This document shows positions 31,856-39,973 of a stretch of DNA of 59,868 nucleotides, piece after piece; position 1 is the first letter of the stretch, and every line of letters starts with the position of its first letter. The notes below the pieces were generated by a model. The model searched no databases and was not told the origin of the DNA. It was given only the letters and a program-made list of their open reading frames with translations. Location: positions 1-59,868 of the IMG/VR virus record IMGVR_UViG_3300043811_000165; one strand, 5' to 3'. The stretch is from a virus. Position numbers and translations under genes: made by a program.

Positions 31856-32502
31856 AAACCGCTGCGATCTATGCCCGCGTCTCCACATCAGACCAATCCG
31901 CAGAATCCCAACTGAGCTCCCTGCGTGACTACGCATCCCGAAGAGGCTTTTTCGTCTACCGGGAATACACCGACCACGTGACCGGCGTCATTTCCAAACG
32001 AAAAGAGGGGAAGGGAACCGAGTATCAGGCGCTGATGCACGACGCGAAGCAGAAGCGGTTCGATGTAGTGCTGGTCTGGAAGTTCGACCGCTTCGCACGT
32101 TCGCTCAAAGCCCTGATCGAAGGCCTTCAGCTTTTCCAGGAGTTGGGCATCGACTTCGTTTCGGTGACGCAGGACATCGACACGACGGTTTCGATGGGCC
32201 GGTTCTTCTTTCAGATCGTCGGTGCCTTCGCGGAGTTCGAACGGGAGATGATTGTAGAGCGGGTGCGGAGCGGTTTGGATAACGCGCGAAAGAAGGGTGT
32301 GAAGTTGGGAAGGCCGCGCGCACATCCGCCATACGTGGAGCAGGTTGTCCTCGAACGGTTCAAGGCAGGAGATTCTTATCGGGAGATTGGAAAGGCGGTG
32401 GGCATGTCCAGAAACTCAGCGTATGCGATAGTACAAAGGCTCAATGGGTTGGCCTCATCGGGCTTGCCGTCTGCGGCCGGGAGCGGGAGCGTTCGACCAT
32501 GA
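31852..32502 (+). CDS. Serine recombinase (resolvase/invertase family)
   Basis: The 216-aa product starts AAIYARVSTSDQSAESQLS, with catalytic-type Ser11 and Arg9. LVWKFDRFARSLKAL and AFAEFEREMIVERVRSGLD follow, then GRPRA and a resolvase-type HTH (RFKAGDSYREIGKAVGMSRN). It is full length for a small resolvase/invertase. The last ~20 residues (LASSGLPSAAGSGSVRP) are type I repeat sequence. It could act on the repeats or resolve multimers; neither is shown. Confidence 0.85.
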   Translation: MKTAAIYARVSTSDQSAESQLSSLRDYASRRGFFVYREYTDHVTGVISKRKEGKGTEYQALMHDAKQKRFDVVLVWKFDRFARSLKALIEGLQLFQELGIDFVSVTQDIDTTVSMGRFFFQIVGAFAEFEREMIVERVRSGLDNARKKGVKLGRPRAHPPYVEQVVLERFKAGDSYREIGKAVGMSRNSAYAIVQRLNGLASSGLPSAAGSGSVRP

Positions 32503-32505
32503 GGG
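32444..32505 (+). repeat. Type I copy with CCATGAG instead of CCAGGAG
   Basis: One base change in the inner end creates both the TGA stop of the recombinase gene and the ATG of the next gene. The ribosome-binding site is lost at the same time. Confidence 0.7.
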
Positions 32506-32849
32506 GTTTTGGTGAGAAGCGCGTCAAAGGTCGCCATAAGATGAAGAATCGCAAACTGAGAAAAAATCCTGCGTTTCTGACGCTCGGCAAACTCCCCGAT
32601 TTAATGCCGGTCGGGTCCGTGATCCCGATTGATATCAACAAGGTTCAGGACGACGGTTTTTCTCGGATGGCCGCTGACCTGATGGTTTCGGCGTCTCTAG
32701 TGAATGCAACCCCGGGCGAGAAAATGCTGATCGCCGCTGTCATTCCGAGCTTCCTCAAAATGATTCGTCCGAAGAAGAAGTCCAACAAGATCTCTAAAAC
32801 CCCTCCTGGTCGAACGGACGGACCAGAAGCGCAGCACACAGCCGAATGA
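32499..32849 (+). CDS. Basic cassette protein
   Basis: Using the ATG created in the mutated repeat (32499), the product is 116 aa. MKNRKLRKN at 32541 is an alternative start. It has a basic N-terminus and a central GSVIPIDINKVQDDG, and ends KTPPGRTDGPEAQHTAE (second repeat frame). Function unknown. Confidence 0.5.
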   Translation: MRGFGEKRVKGRHKMKNRKLRKNPAFLTLGKLPDLMPVGSVIPIDINKVQDDGFSRMAADLMVSASLVNATPGEKMLIAAVIPSFLKMIRPKKKSNKISKTPPGRTDGPEAQHTAE

Positions 32850-32875
32850 GGCCAAAGAAAGAAAGGAATTGATTC

Positions 32876-33337
32876 ATGTCCCTAATCACAGTCCCATCCC
32901 CCCTCCCCGTGCCCATGCCCGGTGGAGGCCCACGCAATGGATACCAGTGGCGATTTAACCAGCGCTACTACGCGAAACGCATTCCCGCCCTCCAGCCGTT
33001 TTCCTACGGCCTGGCGGCGGCATTTTTCCCCAACCGAACCGCGCTGACGCAGGAGCAACTCACGGCGCTGGCCGATAAGTTGTATGACTGGGTCGCACCT
33101 GGTGGCCCCGGCGTGTACGGGCCGGAGCACGTCGATTTCGACCAGCAGACGGATTATTGGCAATGGGACCCGTACGGTACAGCGTACGAACGGCTGGTCG
33201 TGTACGGGTATGAGCGGGTTCCCATCGGAACGGGGAACACACTGCAGCCGATTGAAGTGGTGAATCCGGCAGACTTGCAGGGGCCTCCGGTTCCTGGGAA
33301 GTATTTGCTGGTAACGTGTGACATAAATTTGCTTTGA
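32876..33337 (+). CDS. Hypothetical protein, possible virion component
   Basis: The 153-aa protein is Pro/Tyr/Trp-rich (RFNQRYYAKRIPALQPFSYG, WQWDPYGTAYERLVVYGYER). It starts 19 bases after a reversed repeat outer end. Neighbouring ATPase and structural-type composition suggest a virion role, unproven. Confidence 0.5.
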   Translation: MSLITVPSPLPVPMPGGGPRNGYQWRFNQRYYAKRIPALQPFSYGLAAAFFPNRTALTQEQLTALADKLYDWVAPGGPGVYGPEHVDFDQQTDYWQWDPYGTAYERLVVYGYERVPIGTGNTLQPIEVVNPADLQGPPVPGKYLLVTCDINLL

Positions 33338-33403
33338 TGATTTGGCCTCATCGTAGTTGAGGCTGCGATGGGGCCTTTCGAGCGTTCGACCAGGAGGAGT
33401 TTT

Positions 33404-33901
33404 GTGGAACTCGATAAAGTGGGGACATTGATAAAAGGCACCGAGCATCGGGACGCAATTCACGTTGCAATCGCCCCGGTATTCGCCGGAGAGGTTATAA
33501 ACCCAGGAGAGCATGTGGGCTTTCATGTCGGCGATGCGGCCACCGTATTTCGGGAATCATCTGAGATCGAAGCTATTGGTATTGTTGATCCGTATCTGAG
33601 AAGGGCCGTCGAAATAGGCCAACGATTCTTCATCTTTTTGTATCCTGGCACAGTGACATCTCTCAGGCACCAATGGACCCACCCCGCGTTCAGGGAACCT
33701 GACGAAATTCCTGAGTCGGAACAATACCTGCGGATGTTCGCCGCTAGGAATGATTCCACTTACGAAGATATTTTAGAAGGCCTGTTCCGCGGGGATGATG
33801 AGCGAGAGATTCCGGGAGAGTTCTGGTACCACTTTCGAAAGGTGACCGGAAAGGATGTTCCTGAAAATGAACGACCCTACTTCTTTCGTTGCTACTGCTA
33901 G
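33404..33901 (+). CDS. Conserved phage-type protein of unknown function
   Basis: GTG at 33404 follows the inner repeat end. The 165-aa product (TEHRDAIHVAIAPVFAGEVI, IGIVDPYLRRAVEIGQRFFI, TVTSLRHQWTHPAF) belongs to a family I recognise from many metagenomic phage genomes, without known activity. It ends just before a reversed repeat. Confidence 0.55.
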   Translation: MELDKVGTLIKGTEHRDAIHVAIAPVFAGEVINPGEHVGFHVGDAATVFRESSEIEAIGIVDPYLRRAVEIGQRFFIFLYPGTVTSLRHQWTHPAFREPDEIPESEQYLRMFAARNDSTYEDILEGLFRGDDEREIPGEFWYHFRKVTGKDVPENERPYFFRCYC

Positions 33902-33979
33902 GCAGATAACCCCTCTTGGTCGAACGCTCCAACCCACCCGCGCAGACCGATGCCCGATGAGGCCAAGATAAAAAACACA

Positions 33980-35077
33980 ATGCCGTTGGACCCACTCGCC
34001 CTATTGCACAAACAAGGAAAGGAACTGCTCAACGTCCTTTCCTCCGGCCGCGAATCCTCGGATCTTATCCCAGCGAAGGTCCTGGAGCAACACATCGCGA
34101 TTCTAGGAAAAACCGGCAGCGGTAAAAGTTACACGGCCAAAGGCATAGTCGAAACCCTCCTGGCGCAAAAACAGCGAGTGTGCGTAATCGATCCCACGGG
34201 CGTCTGGTGGGGACTTAGATCCGATTCAACCGGGAAGAAACTGGGATTTCCTATTATCGTGCTAGGAGGGGAGGGGGATCTGCTCCTGAACCCGGACCAC
34301 GGCGCCGCGATTGCGGAGATCATCGGAACCACCGACACATCCGCTATTCTCAACACCCGCACAATGACGATCAAACAGCGCACGGGCTTCTTTGCCGATT
34401 TCGCGGAAACGCTGCTGCGAAAGAACACCGGGCCTTTGACGCTGGTGATCGACGAAGCCCACCTGTTCATGCCGCAGACCCGGCCGGGAGACGTCGCCGG
34501 TACACGGATGCTCGACGCGGCGAACAACCTGGTCAGCCTCGGCCGCGGAATCGGGCTCCGGATCATCCTCATCTCCCAGCGGCCGGCGAAAGTGCACAAG
34601 GACAGTTTGACGCAGGCGGAAACACTGATCGTTATGCGCCTGATAGCCCCTCAGGATCGCAGAGCCGTCGAAGATTGGATCGGCGAGTGGGCGCAGCCCC
34701 ATGAGGGCCGGGAATTGCTGCGATCGCTCCAGTCGCTTCCTACGGGCGAAGGATGGCTTTGGGCTCCGGAGCTGGGAATTCTCGATTATGTCGAGTTCCC
34801 GCGCATCAAAACCTACGATTCGAGCCGGGCGCCCGATGGAACGAAGCGGTTGACGGAGCTGCCAGCGTTGCGGAATGCTGTGGACCGGCTGAATGTCCAG
34901 GTGATTGCGGAGCGGTTGAAAAACGTTCCCCCTCCTGGTCGGACGGACAAACGGAGGCGCAAAGACGAAGAGTTGAGGGAGGCCAATGAATCGGCCTCTT
35001 CGGGCTCTGATCCTTCGACCGATCTTCCTACCGTTCGACATGGGCAGGCTTCGGAAGGGCCGAAAAGTGGCTCCTAA
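33980..35077 (+). CDS. HerA/FtsK-type ATPase, candidate DNA-packaging or translocase
   Basis: The 365-aa product has Walker A GKTGSGKS (residues 43-50), Walker B LTLVIDEA (about 153-160) and a conserved IGLRIILISQRPAKVHKD sensor/arginine-finger region. Viral A32-like and HerA-like members pump DNA into capsids in tailless viruses. With no terminase in the window, this is the best packaging candidate. Its C-terminus runs through two adjoining repeats into the methyltransferase start region. Confidence 0.75.
   Translation: MPLDPLALLHKQGKELLNVLSSGRESSDLIPAKVLEQHIAILGKTGSGKSYTAKGIVETLLAQKQRVCVIDPTGVWWGLRSDSTGKKLGFPIIVLGGEGDLLLNPDHGAAIAEIIGTTDTSAILNTRTMTIKQRTGFFADFAETLLRKNTGPLTLVIDEAHLFMPQTRPGDVAGTRMLDAANNLVSLGRGIGLRIILISQRPAKVHKDSLTQAETLIVMRLIAPQDRRAVEDWIGEWAQPHEGRELLRSLQSLPTGEGWLWAPELGILDYVEFPRIKTYDSSRAPDGTKRLTELPALRNAVDRLNVQVIAERLKNVPPPGRTDKRRRKDEELREANESASSGSDPSTDLPTVRHGQASEGPKSGS
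34930..35047. repeat. Back-to-back type I copies (outer ends abutting)
   Basis: A reversed copy (34930-34985) is followed at once by a forward copy (34987-35047), so their outer ends meet. This is the opposite of the empty pairs, whose inner ends face each other. The forward copy has ACATGGG instead of the AGGAG, which creates the methyltransferase ATG. Confidence 0.65.
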
Positions 35078-36356
35078 AGCCTGGTACAACGAAATAGATC
35101 CGAAGAAAGCGGCATGGCTTCGAGAACTGATCAAGCGCGGACTGATCGCGCCAGGAGACGTGGATGAACGATCAATTGCCGATGTTCGGCCCGCCGACCT
35201 TGCCGGATACACCCAATGTCACTTCTTTACCGGAATCGGCATCTGGAGCTACGCGCTCCGTCTCGCCGGGTGGCCCGACGAAAGGGAAGTCTGGACGGGC
35301 TCCTGCCCCTGCCAGCCCTTCAGCGCGGCCGGCAAAGGTGAAGCGTTCGACGACGAAAGGCATCTTTGGCCAGAGTTCTTTCGACTCATCGAGGCACGAC
35401 GACCTGTCGTATGCTTTGGCGAACAGGTTGCGTCGATCGACGGACTCGCTTGGCTCGACCTTGTTCAATCTGACCTGGACCGTGCGGATTACACCTGCGG
35501 GGCGGTCGATCTGTGCGCTGCGGGCGTCGGAGCCCCTCACCGAAGGCAGCGTCTTTATTGGGTGGCCGACACCGCGATCGTCGGGAGGCGGTCCAGATTT
35601 CGCAATCGAGCAGCGGCAGGAGAGCGGGGGATTGAGTCTTCAAACGCCTGTGGCACTGTCGGGTTGGCCCACGAGTCGCGCGGAGGACGCGGAATCGTCG
35701 GGAATGAGGCACAGCCGGGGAGTGGCCGACACGTTGACGGCCGTGGCTGCGTTGACGGGATGGGGAACGCCGGCGGCGCGGGATTGGAAGTCGGGGGACG
35801 CAAGTCAGGAGACGCTGGACAAGAACGCGCGGCCGTTGACCGAACTGGCGAAGCTGGCAGGATGGCCAACCGCAACTGCGACGGACGGGCAGCGGGGCGG
35901 GGAGCAGACGGAGGAGATGAGCGGTTCGTCCCTGACACAGTGGGCGAAGAATGGCGGGATGGGGAACGCCGAAAGCATCGGACGGGGAAGGCGGGCGAGA
36001 TTGAGCGGATGGGTGACTCCGAAGAAAGCCGACGGGGAGCAGGGCAGCGAATCGATGATGCGGGGCAACCTGACGCTGTTGGGCGAGGCCCGGTTAACGG
36101 CTTTTGGCGAGACTCCGATTGGGTACTTACTCGGCCCCAACGGGTGGGAGATCGTCCCGGCTTGCGGCCAGTTGAGCCCGGCTCATTCCCGCTGGCTAAT
36201 GGGTCTTCCGAGCGCGTGGGACGATTGCGGGGTTACGGCGATGGCATCGTTGCGCAGTGCGCGCAAGCGTTCATCGAAGCATACCTGTCCCTCACCGCCA
36301 CAACGGACCATGCACCGGAGCCGGAATGTAGCCCACAAGGTACGACAACAGAATGA
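35040..36356 (+). CDS. DNA (cytosine-5) methyltransferase
   Basis: The 438-aa product has HFFTGIGIWS (motif I, about residues 61-70), GSCPCQPFSAAGKG with the PCQ catalytic Cys (90-95), VCFGEQVAS (motif VI-like) and HRRQRLYWVAD (motif VIII). After a Gly/Arg-rich linker it ends RVGRLRGYGDGIVAQ (motif X-like). It methylates cytosine in DNA, probably against host restriction. Most of its length overlaps a second gene in another frame. Confidence 0.85.
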   Translation: MGRLRKGRKVAPKAWYNEIDPKKAAWLRELIKRGLIAPGDVDERSIADVRPADLAGYTQCHFFTGIGIWSYALRLAGWPDEREVWTGSCPCQPFSAAGKGEAFDDERHLWPEFFRLIEARRPVVCFGEQVASIDGLAWLDLVQSDLDRADYTCGAVDLCAAGVGAPHRRQRLYWVADTAIVGRRSRFRNRAAAGERGIESSNACGTVGLAHESRGGRGIVGNEAQPGSGRHVDGRGCVDGMGNAGGAGLEVGGRKSGDAGQERAAVDRTGEAGRMANRNCDGRAAGRGADGGDERFVPDTVGEEWRDGERRKHRTGKAGEIERMGDSEESRRGAGQRIDDAGQPDAVGRGPVNGFWRDSDWVLTRPQRVGDRPGLRPVEPGSFPLANGSSERVGRLRGYGDGIVAQCAQAFIEAYLSLTATTDHAPEPECSPQGTTTE

Positions 36357-36519
36357 TCAGGAAAATCACGGCGACGATCACCCGAACGATCTGACCGATG
36401 GGAACGGGCATTGGGATCATGTCGATGATCCACCAGACCACTGTGAAAATCAGGCCGATGATCAGGAGCGTGACGAGCATTCCAATAAGACCTGTGAGCA
36501 TGGAAGCACCTTCAGGTAG
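35164..36519 (+). CDS. Methyltransferase-associated protein in an alternative overlapping frame
   Basis: ATG at 35164, six bases after GGAG, opens a 451-aa frame entirely different from the methyltransferase's. It shows a recognisable family pattern: NDQLPMFG near the start, TDSLGSTLFNLTWTVRITPA, repeated GWPTP-like units and LSPAHSRWLMGLPSAWDDCG near the end. I know this family from phage genomes next to dcm genes. The last part, after about 36290, is antisense to a membrane protein and less certain. Confidence 0.6.
   Translation: MNDQLPMFGPPTLPDTPNVTSLPESASGATRSVSPGGPTKGKSGRAPAPASPSARPAKVKRSTTKGIFGQSSFDSSRHDDLSYALANRLRRSTDSLGSTLFNLTWTVRITPAGRSICALRASEPLTEGSVFIGWPTPRSSGGGPDFAIEQRQESGGLSLQTPVALSGWPTSRAEDAESSGMRHSRGVADTLTAVAALTGWGTPAARDWKSGDASQETLDKNARPLTELAKLAGWPTATATDGQRGGEQTEEMSGSSLTQWAKNGGMGNAESIGRGRRARLSGWVTPKKADGEQGSESMMRGNLTLLGEARLTAFGETPIGYLLGPNGWEIVPACGQLSPAHSRWLMGLPSAWDDCGVTAMASLRSARKRSSKHTCPSPPQRTMHRSRNVAHKVRQQNDQENHGDDHPNDLTDGNGHWDHVDDPPDHCENQADDQERDEHSNKTCEHGSTFR
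36292..36501 (-). CDS. Small two-TM membrane protein
   Basis: The 69-aa product has two TM segments (GMLVTLLIIGLIFTVVWWII and IVRVIVAVIFLIILLSYLVG) joined by a PMPVPIGQ turn. This resembles a small bacterial and phage membrane family with IPM...Q-I turns. It lies antisense to the end of the previous frame, so one of the two is probably shorter than drawn. Confidence 0.55.
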   Translation of the reverse strand: MLTGLIGMLVTLLIIGLIFTVVWWIIDMIPMPVPIGQIVRVIVAVIFLIILLSYLVGYIPAPVHGPLWR

Positions 36520-36541
36520 TGAGATCCTCGAAACGGCTTTT

Positions 36542-36688
36542 TGTTTCGGCCTCCGTCGGCTTCCTGGCTTCGATCAGCAGACAGCGCCCGACCAGGAGAT
36601 GGTTTTTCTACCCGCGAAGATCAACACCTTTCTCCTGGTCGAACGGGTATAGCGGGCGCAGAAACACCAAAGCCCGATGAGGCTAAAG
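36542..36688. repeat. Empty type I pair
   Basis: Same architecture as at 30317, with ATCAGCAGACAGCGCCCGAC before AGGAGATGG and a reversed half with CTCCTGGTCGAACGGG. It sits at the 3' end of the leftward structural module. Confidence 0.8.
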
Positions 36689-37813
36689 GCAAGGATAAAG
36701 CTTCTTACCCACCATATACACTACAATCTGAACCGGAAGCAGAGCGGGATTTGTTACTTCCGAGTAGAAATCAATTTGCAGTTGCGAATCTTTCCGGTAG
36801 AACAGCGGCGGAACCACTGCCCCGTTTTCATAAGGCGAGCCCGGCCCTCCGTTGTAGAAAATATCCATGATCGGAATGTTGGAGAGGGTGACGAAGTTGT
36901 GATCGTAGACCGATAGCGCGCAGATCGGGGAAGTGATCACTTCGGCGCCGCCGCCAGTTAAAAACTGGGGAGTGAACGTCTGGAAAGCGCTGTTCACGGG
37001 CGCGGTAAAAAGCACAAGCGCGGCGACGGCCGGGATTGCGTTCAGAGCAACTACCAAGTCCCCGGTGAGCCCATCGGATAATCCGCCACTGTTCGTTTGT
37101 AACCCCACCGTGATCGCGTTTCCAACCACCGTAGCTGTGACGGGTTGACTTGGACCAAGCGTGACGAAGGCGACCGATATCAAATTGCCGGTAGGACCCG
37201 CAACTTTCGCAGTCACAACCACTGTGCCAGCTTCGGTCGCAAACGTCGTGCTGGCGGCCGACTGCTTCATGATGATCAACTGGTGCAGTTCAAAGTCGTA
37301 ATTGTTGATCGGCGTGTAGGTTGTGACTGGCGCGGAGGGAGCGGTCTGCGTCAGCGTTGCGGTCGTTTGGTAGGTGAAGGATCTGGGCTGATTCTTGTAA
37401 TTCGGGTTGTGAACATTGCCCGGCAGACGTCGGACACCCTGGAACGCGAGCTGCGCCGTCAGATTCTGGGAGGGAAGCGAAATCCCATACAGATCGAAAC
37501 CGATTTGCCCGGTCTCCGGATACCACTCCTCGGGTGCGATCGCCAGCTCGGGGCTGTTTGGTGCCTGGACCGGGTTTGAACTCTGGTAAACGCCCTGCGA
37601 GGCGCGCATGATCTGGAATTGGCCGGTTCCGTTCGTTGCGAGAAGGCGGTTCAATCCGACTACTCGCCGGACTGCGAAGTCTCCGTAGCCTCCCTGGATG
37701 TATACTTGCTGGTTTTGATAGTTGTTTCCATTGGTGAGAGAGGATGCGTTGAAGGCGTAGGTGTACGGAAGATCGTAGTAGCCTGGCGGGGGTGTGTAGG
37801 GCCGGGTTTTCAT
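36683..37813 (-). CDS. Structural scaffold protein with inserted beta domain (paralogue A)
   Basis: The 376-aa product starts MKTRPYTPPPGYYDLPYTYA and shares with the next large gene APEEWYPETGQIGFDLYG, PYENGAVVPPLFY and the end VGKKLYPC. A unique insert of about 100 residues (TGNLISVAFVTLGP, TGDLVVALNAIPAVAALVL) resembles a repeat domain of phage sheath or adhesin proteins. It could be a capsid, penton or spike protein. It is unclassified. Confidence 0.6.
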   Translation of the reverse strand: MKTRPYTPPPGYYDLPYTYAFNASSLTNGNNYQNQQVYIQGGYGDFAVRRVVGLNRLLATNGTGQFQIMRASQGVYQSSNPVQAPNSPELAIAPEEWYPETGQIGFDLYGISLPSQNLTAQLAFQGVRRLPGNVHNPNYKNQPRSFTYQTTATLTQTAPSAPVTTYTPINNYDFELHQLIIMKQSAASTTFATEAGTVVVTAKVAGPTGNLISVAFVTLGPSQPVTATVVGNAITVGLQTNSGGLSDGLTGDLVVALNAIPAVAALVLFTAPVNSAFQTFTPQFLTGGGAEVITSPICALSVYDHNFVTLSNIPIMDIFYNGGPGSPYENGAVVPPLFYRKDSQLQIDFYSEVTNPALLPVQIVVYMVGKKLYPCL

Positions 37814-37950
37814 GGTTTGGCCTCGCCCCACTTCCCGGCTCGCTCAATTCGATACTTCTCGACAGCGACCGCTTTTCCGCGCACGCCATCTCTTCCACGC
37901 CAGCAGAGAGCCAGTAGCAGGCACCCAAATAACGGGCGGTTTGTGCTCAC
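37810..37950 (-). CDS. Small cassette peptide between the two scaffold paralogues
   Basis: GTG at 37950 follows AGGAG of a type I copy. The 46-aa product (MSTNRPLFGCLLLALCWRG...) has a short hydrophobic stretch and ends AVAVEKYRIERAGKWGEAKP in a type II repeat. The stop overlaps the next ATG. It is a clear type I/type II cassette. Confidence 0.5.
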   Translation of the reverse strand: MSTNRPLFGCLLLALCWRGRDGVRGKAVAVEKYRIERAGKWGEAKP

Positions 37951-38014
37951 AGACCACTCCTGGTCGAACGGAGCCAAGTCCGCGCGAAGCCCGAACTGCG
38001 ATGAGGCCAAACCA

Positions 38015-39973
38015 TTATTCGCACGGATACAACTTCCTGCCTACCAGATACGCAACCACCTGAGCCGGTCCTGCTTCGAACACGTAAACCGGATTCAACC
38101 CGCTTCCATGAATCGGTTCATTGCCGACAAACACCCAACCTCCCGTTGGCGATCCAGACACCGCAATTCCCATCGCCTGTGTTGGGAACGCCGGATCGGG
38201 TATCAGCGTCTGAGACAAAGCCCACGTGTTGCCGGTGAGCGTGTAAACGTAAACCTGGCCGTTGCCTGCGGTCGATCCTGAAAACGGTGCCTGGTAGGCC
38301 CCGATGATCAACGTCGAATCATCGCCCGCGATCGAATTCGGAGCCGCGAAAAACTCAGCTCCCAGTCCGGCGAACGGATGAAGCAGCGTTTGCTGCAACG
38401 TCCAGACCCCGCCCGCGAGTTTATAAACGAGAGCCTCTTCCGGTCCAAACCCGCCCGTTGCGATCGCGCCAATCACGGCCGTCAAGCCGGTCGATGTCAT
38501 GTATCCACCGTAGCCTGAGAAGGTGAATCCGGCCGGTGGTGAAATTTCCTGCTCTTGAACCCACGCGCCAGCGACCAATTGGAAGAAATACGCGCGAGTT
38601 CCGCCCGCGGCGTTGCCAGTAACGATCATCCAGTTCCCGCCCGAATAAATGTTCAGTCCAAATCCGGCGGTCGTGTCCGCAGCGTTGAATTTCTGTTGCA
38701 GCGTCCAGGTACCTGCGACCAGCGTATAGTAGTACACGTTTCCGGGTTGCCCGACGGCTCCACTCGTGGAACGGGTCGCACCGATCAGCAGATTGCCGCT
38801 TGGCGAGATAGCGATAAACGCGCCGAAGAAATCCGTAACCGCGCCATCGGTTCCCTGTATCGTTTGGGCAAGTGAGAAACTTCCAGCCGCGAGATTGTAG
38901 ACGTAAACTGAGCCGCGGGTTGCGGCCGTCGACGGTTCGCCAACGAACAGTTTCGTGCCATCCGGAGAAAATGCAATCGCCGTGCCGTAGGAATCGACTC
39001 CGGACGCGGCAGGCTTGTTCAGGGCCTGTAGGAACGTCCAGACGCCGTTGATGTTCTGGTAAATGTCCACCTGCCCGATTTCTGAGCCCGTATTCGTGCG
39101 ATCATAGGCGGCGGCGTAATTACCCGCAGCGGCGACCGCGACGAACTGGCCGTAATCCGTGCTGGCCGGGCCGGTCGACAGCAGCTCCTGCGTCTGAGTC
39201 AACGCGCCGGTGCCGAAGCCATGGTAGTCGATCTGGATCTGGCTGTCCTTCTTGTAAAACAGCGGTGGAACGATCGCGCCATTCTCGTAAGGTGTTCCCG
39301 GCGCGCCGTTCAGATAAATATCGACGACCGGGATGTTGGAAATTCCCACCGTGAATTGGTCATAAATTGTGATTGCGCAGACGGGCGACTTGATCACGAC
39401 GAACAGACCGGAGGAGTTTTTGGAGAACAGCAGGACCTGGTACAGTTCGAAATCGTAATTGTCGACCTTCGTGTAGCTCGAAACGAAGCCGATGCTTTGG
39501 CTGGGGAGCGTCACGTCCGCGACGTACGTATAGGATTTCGGCTGAAATTTGTATGAGGGCCGGTGGGATGCTCCCGCGCCTTTGAGCCGACGGACCCCTT
39601 GAAACGCAATTTGCGCCGCGATCGGATTCGACGGGAGCAGGACGCCGTACAGATCGAAACCGATTTGCCCGGTCTCCGGATACCACTCCTCGGGTGCGAT
39701 CGCCAGCTCGGGGCTGTTTGCCGATTGCACCGGGTTCGAGGATTGGTAGACGCCTTGCGAGGCGCGCATGACTTGGAATTGGCCGGTGGGATTGGGGTTC
39801 AGGATGCGGTTCAGTCCGACGATGCGGCGCGCGGCGAAGTCTCCGTAACCACCTTGAATGTAGATCTGCTGATTCTGATAATTGTTCCCGTTTGTCAGGT
39901 TTCCTGCGTTGAAGGCGTAGGTGTAGGGTAAGTCGTAGTAGCCTGGCGGGGGTGTGTAGGGCCGGGTTTTCAT
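38015..39973 (-). CDS. Structural scaffold protein with inserted beta-propeller (paralogue B)
   Basis: The 652-aa product shares the scaffold (MKTRPYTPPPGYYDLPYTYA start, VGRKLYPCE end) with its neighbour. At a different site, just before the last 20 residues, it carries about 370 residues of FG-GAP-like repeats (DSYGTAIAFSPDGTKLFVGE, VTDFFGAFIAISPSGNLLIG, QVYVYTLTG). This is a likely seven-bladed propeller that could bind receptors or glycans. A surface location is inferred. Confidence 0.65.
   Translation of the reverse strand: MKTRPYTPPPGYYDLPYTYAFNAGNLTNGNNYQNQQIYIQGGYGDFAARRIVGLNRILNPNPTGQFQVMRASQGVYQSSNPVQSANSPELAIAPEEWYPETGQIGFDLYGVLLPSNPIAAQIAFQGVRRLKGAGASHRPSYKFQPKSYTYVADVTLPSQSIGFVSSYTKVDNYDFELYQVLLFSKNSSGLFVVIKSPVCAITIYDQFTVGISNIPVVDIYLNGAPGTPYENGAIVPPLFYKKDSQIQIDYHGFGTGALTQTQELLSTGPASTDYGQFVAVAAAGNYAAAYDRTNTGSEIGQVDIYQNINGVWTFLQALNKPAASGVDSYGTAIAFSPDGTKLFVGEPSTAATRGSVYVYNLAAGSFSLAQTIQGTDGAVTDFFGAFIAISPSGNLLIGATRSTSGAVGQPGNVYYYTLVAGTWTLQQKFNAADTTAGFGLNIYSGGNWMIVTGNAAGGTRAYFFQLVAGAWVQEQEISPPAGFTFSGYGGYMTSTGLTAVIGAIATGGFGPEEALVYKLAGGVWTLQQTLLHPFAGLGAEFFAAPNSIAGDDSTLIIGAYQAPFSGSTAGNGQVYVYTLTGNTWALSQTLIPDPAFPTQAMGIAVSGSPTGGWVFVGNEPIHGSGLNPVYVFEAGPAQVVAYLVGRKLYPCE

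Noticed and set aside
33980-35077. Conjugative VirB4/TraG-type ATPase
   Set aside because: No relaxase or type IV secretion genes are visible, and the size and motifs fit HerA/packaging ATPases better. A conjugative role is not fully excluded.
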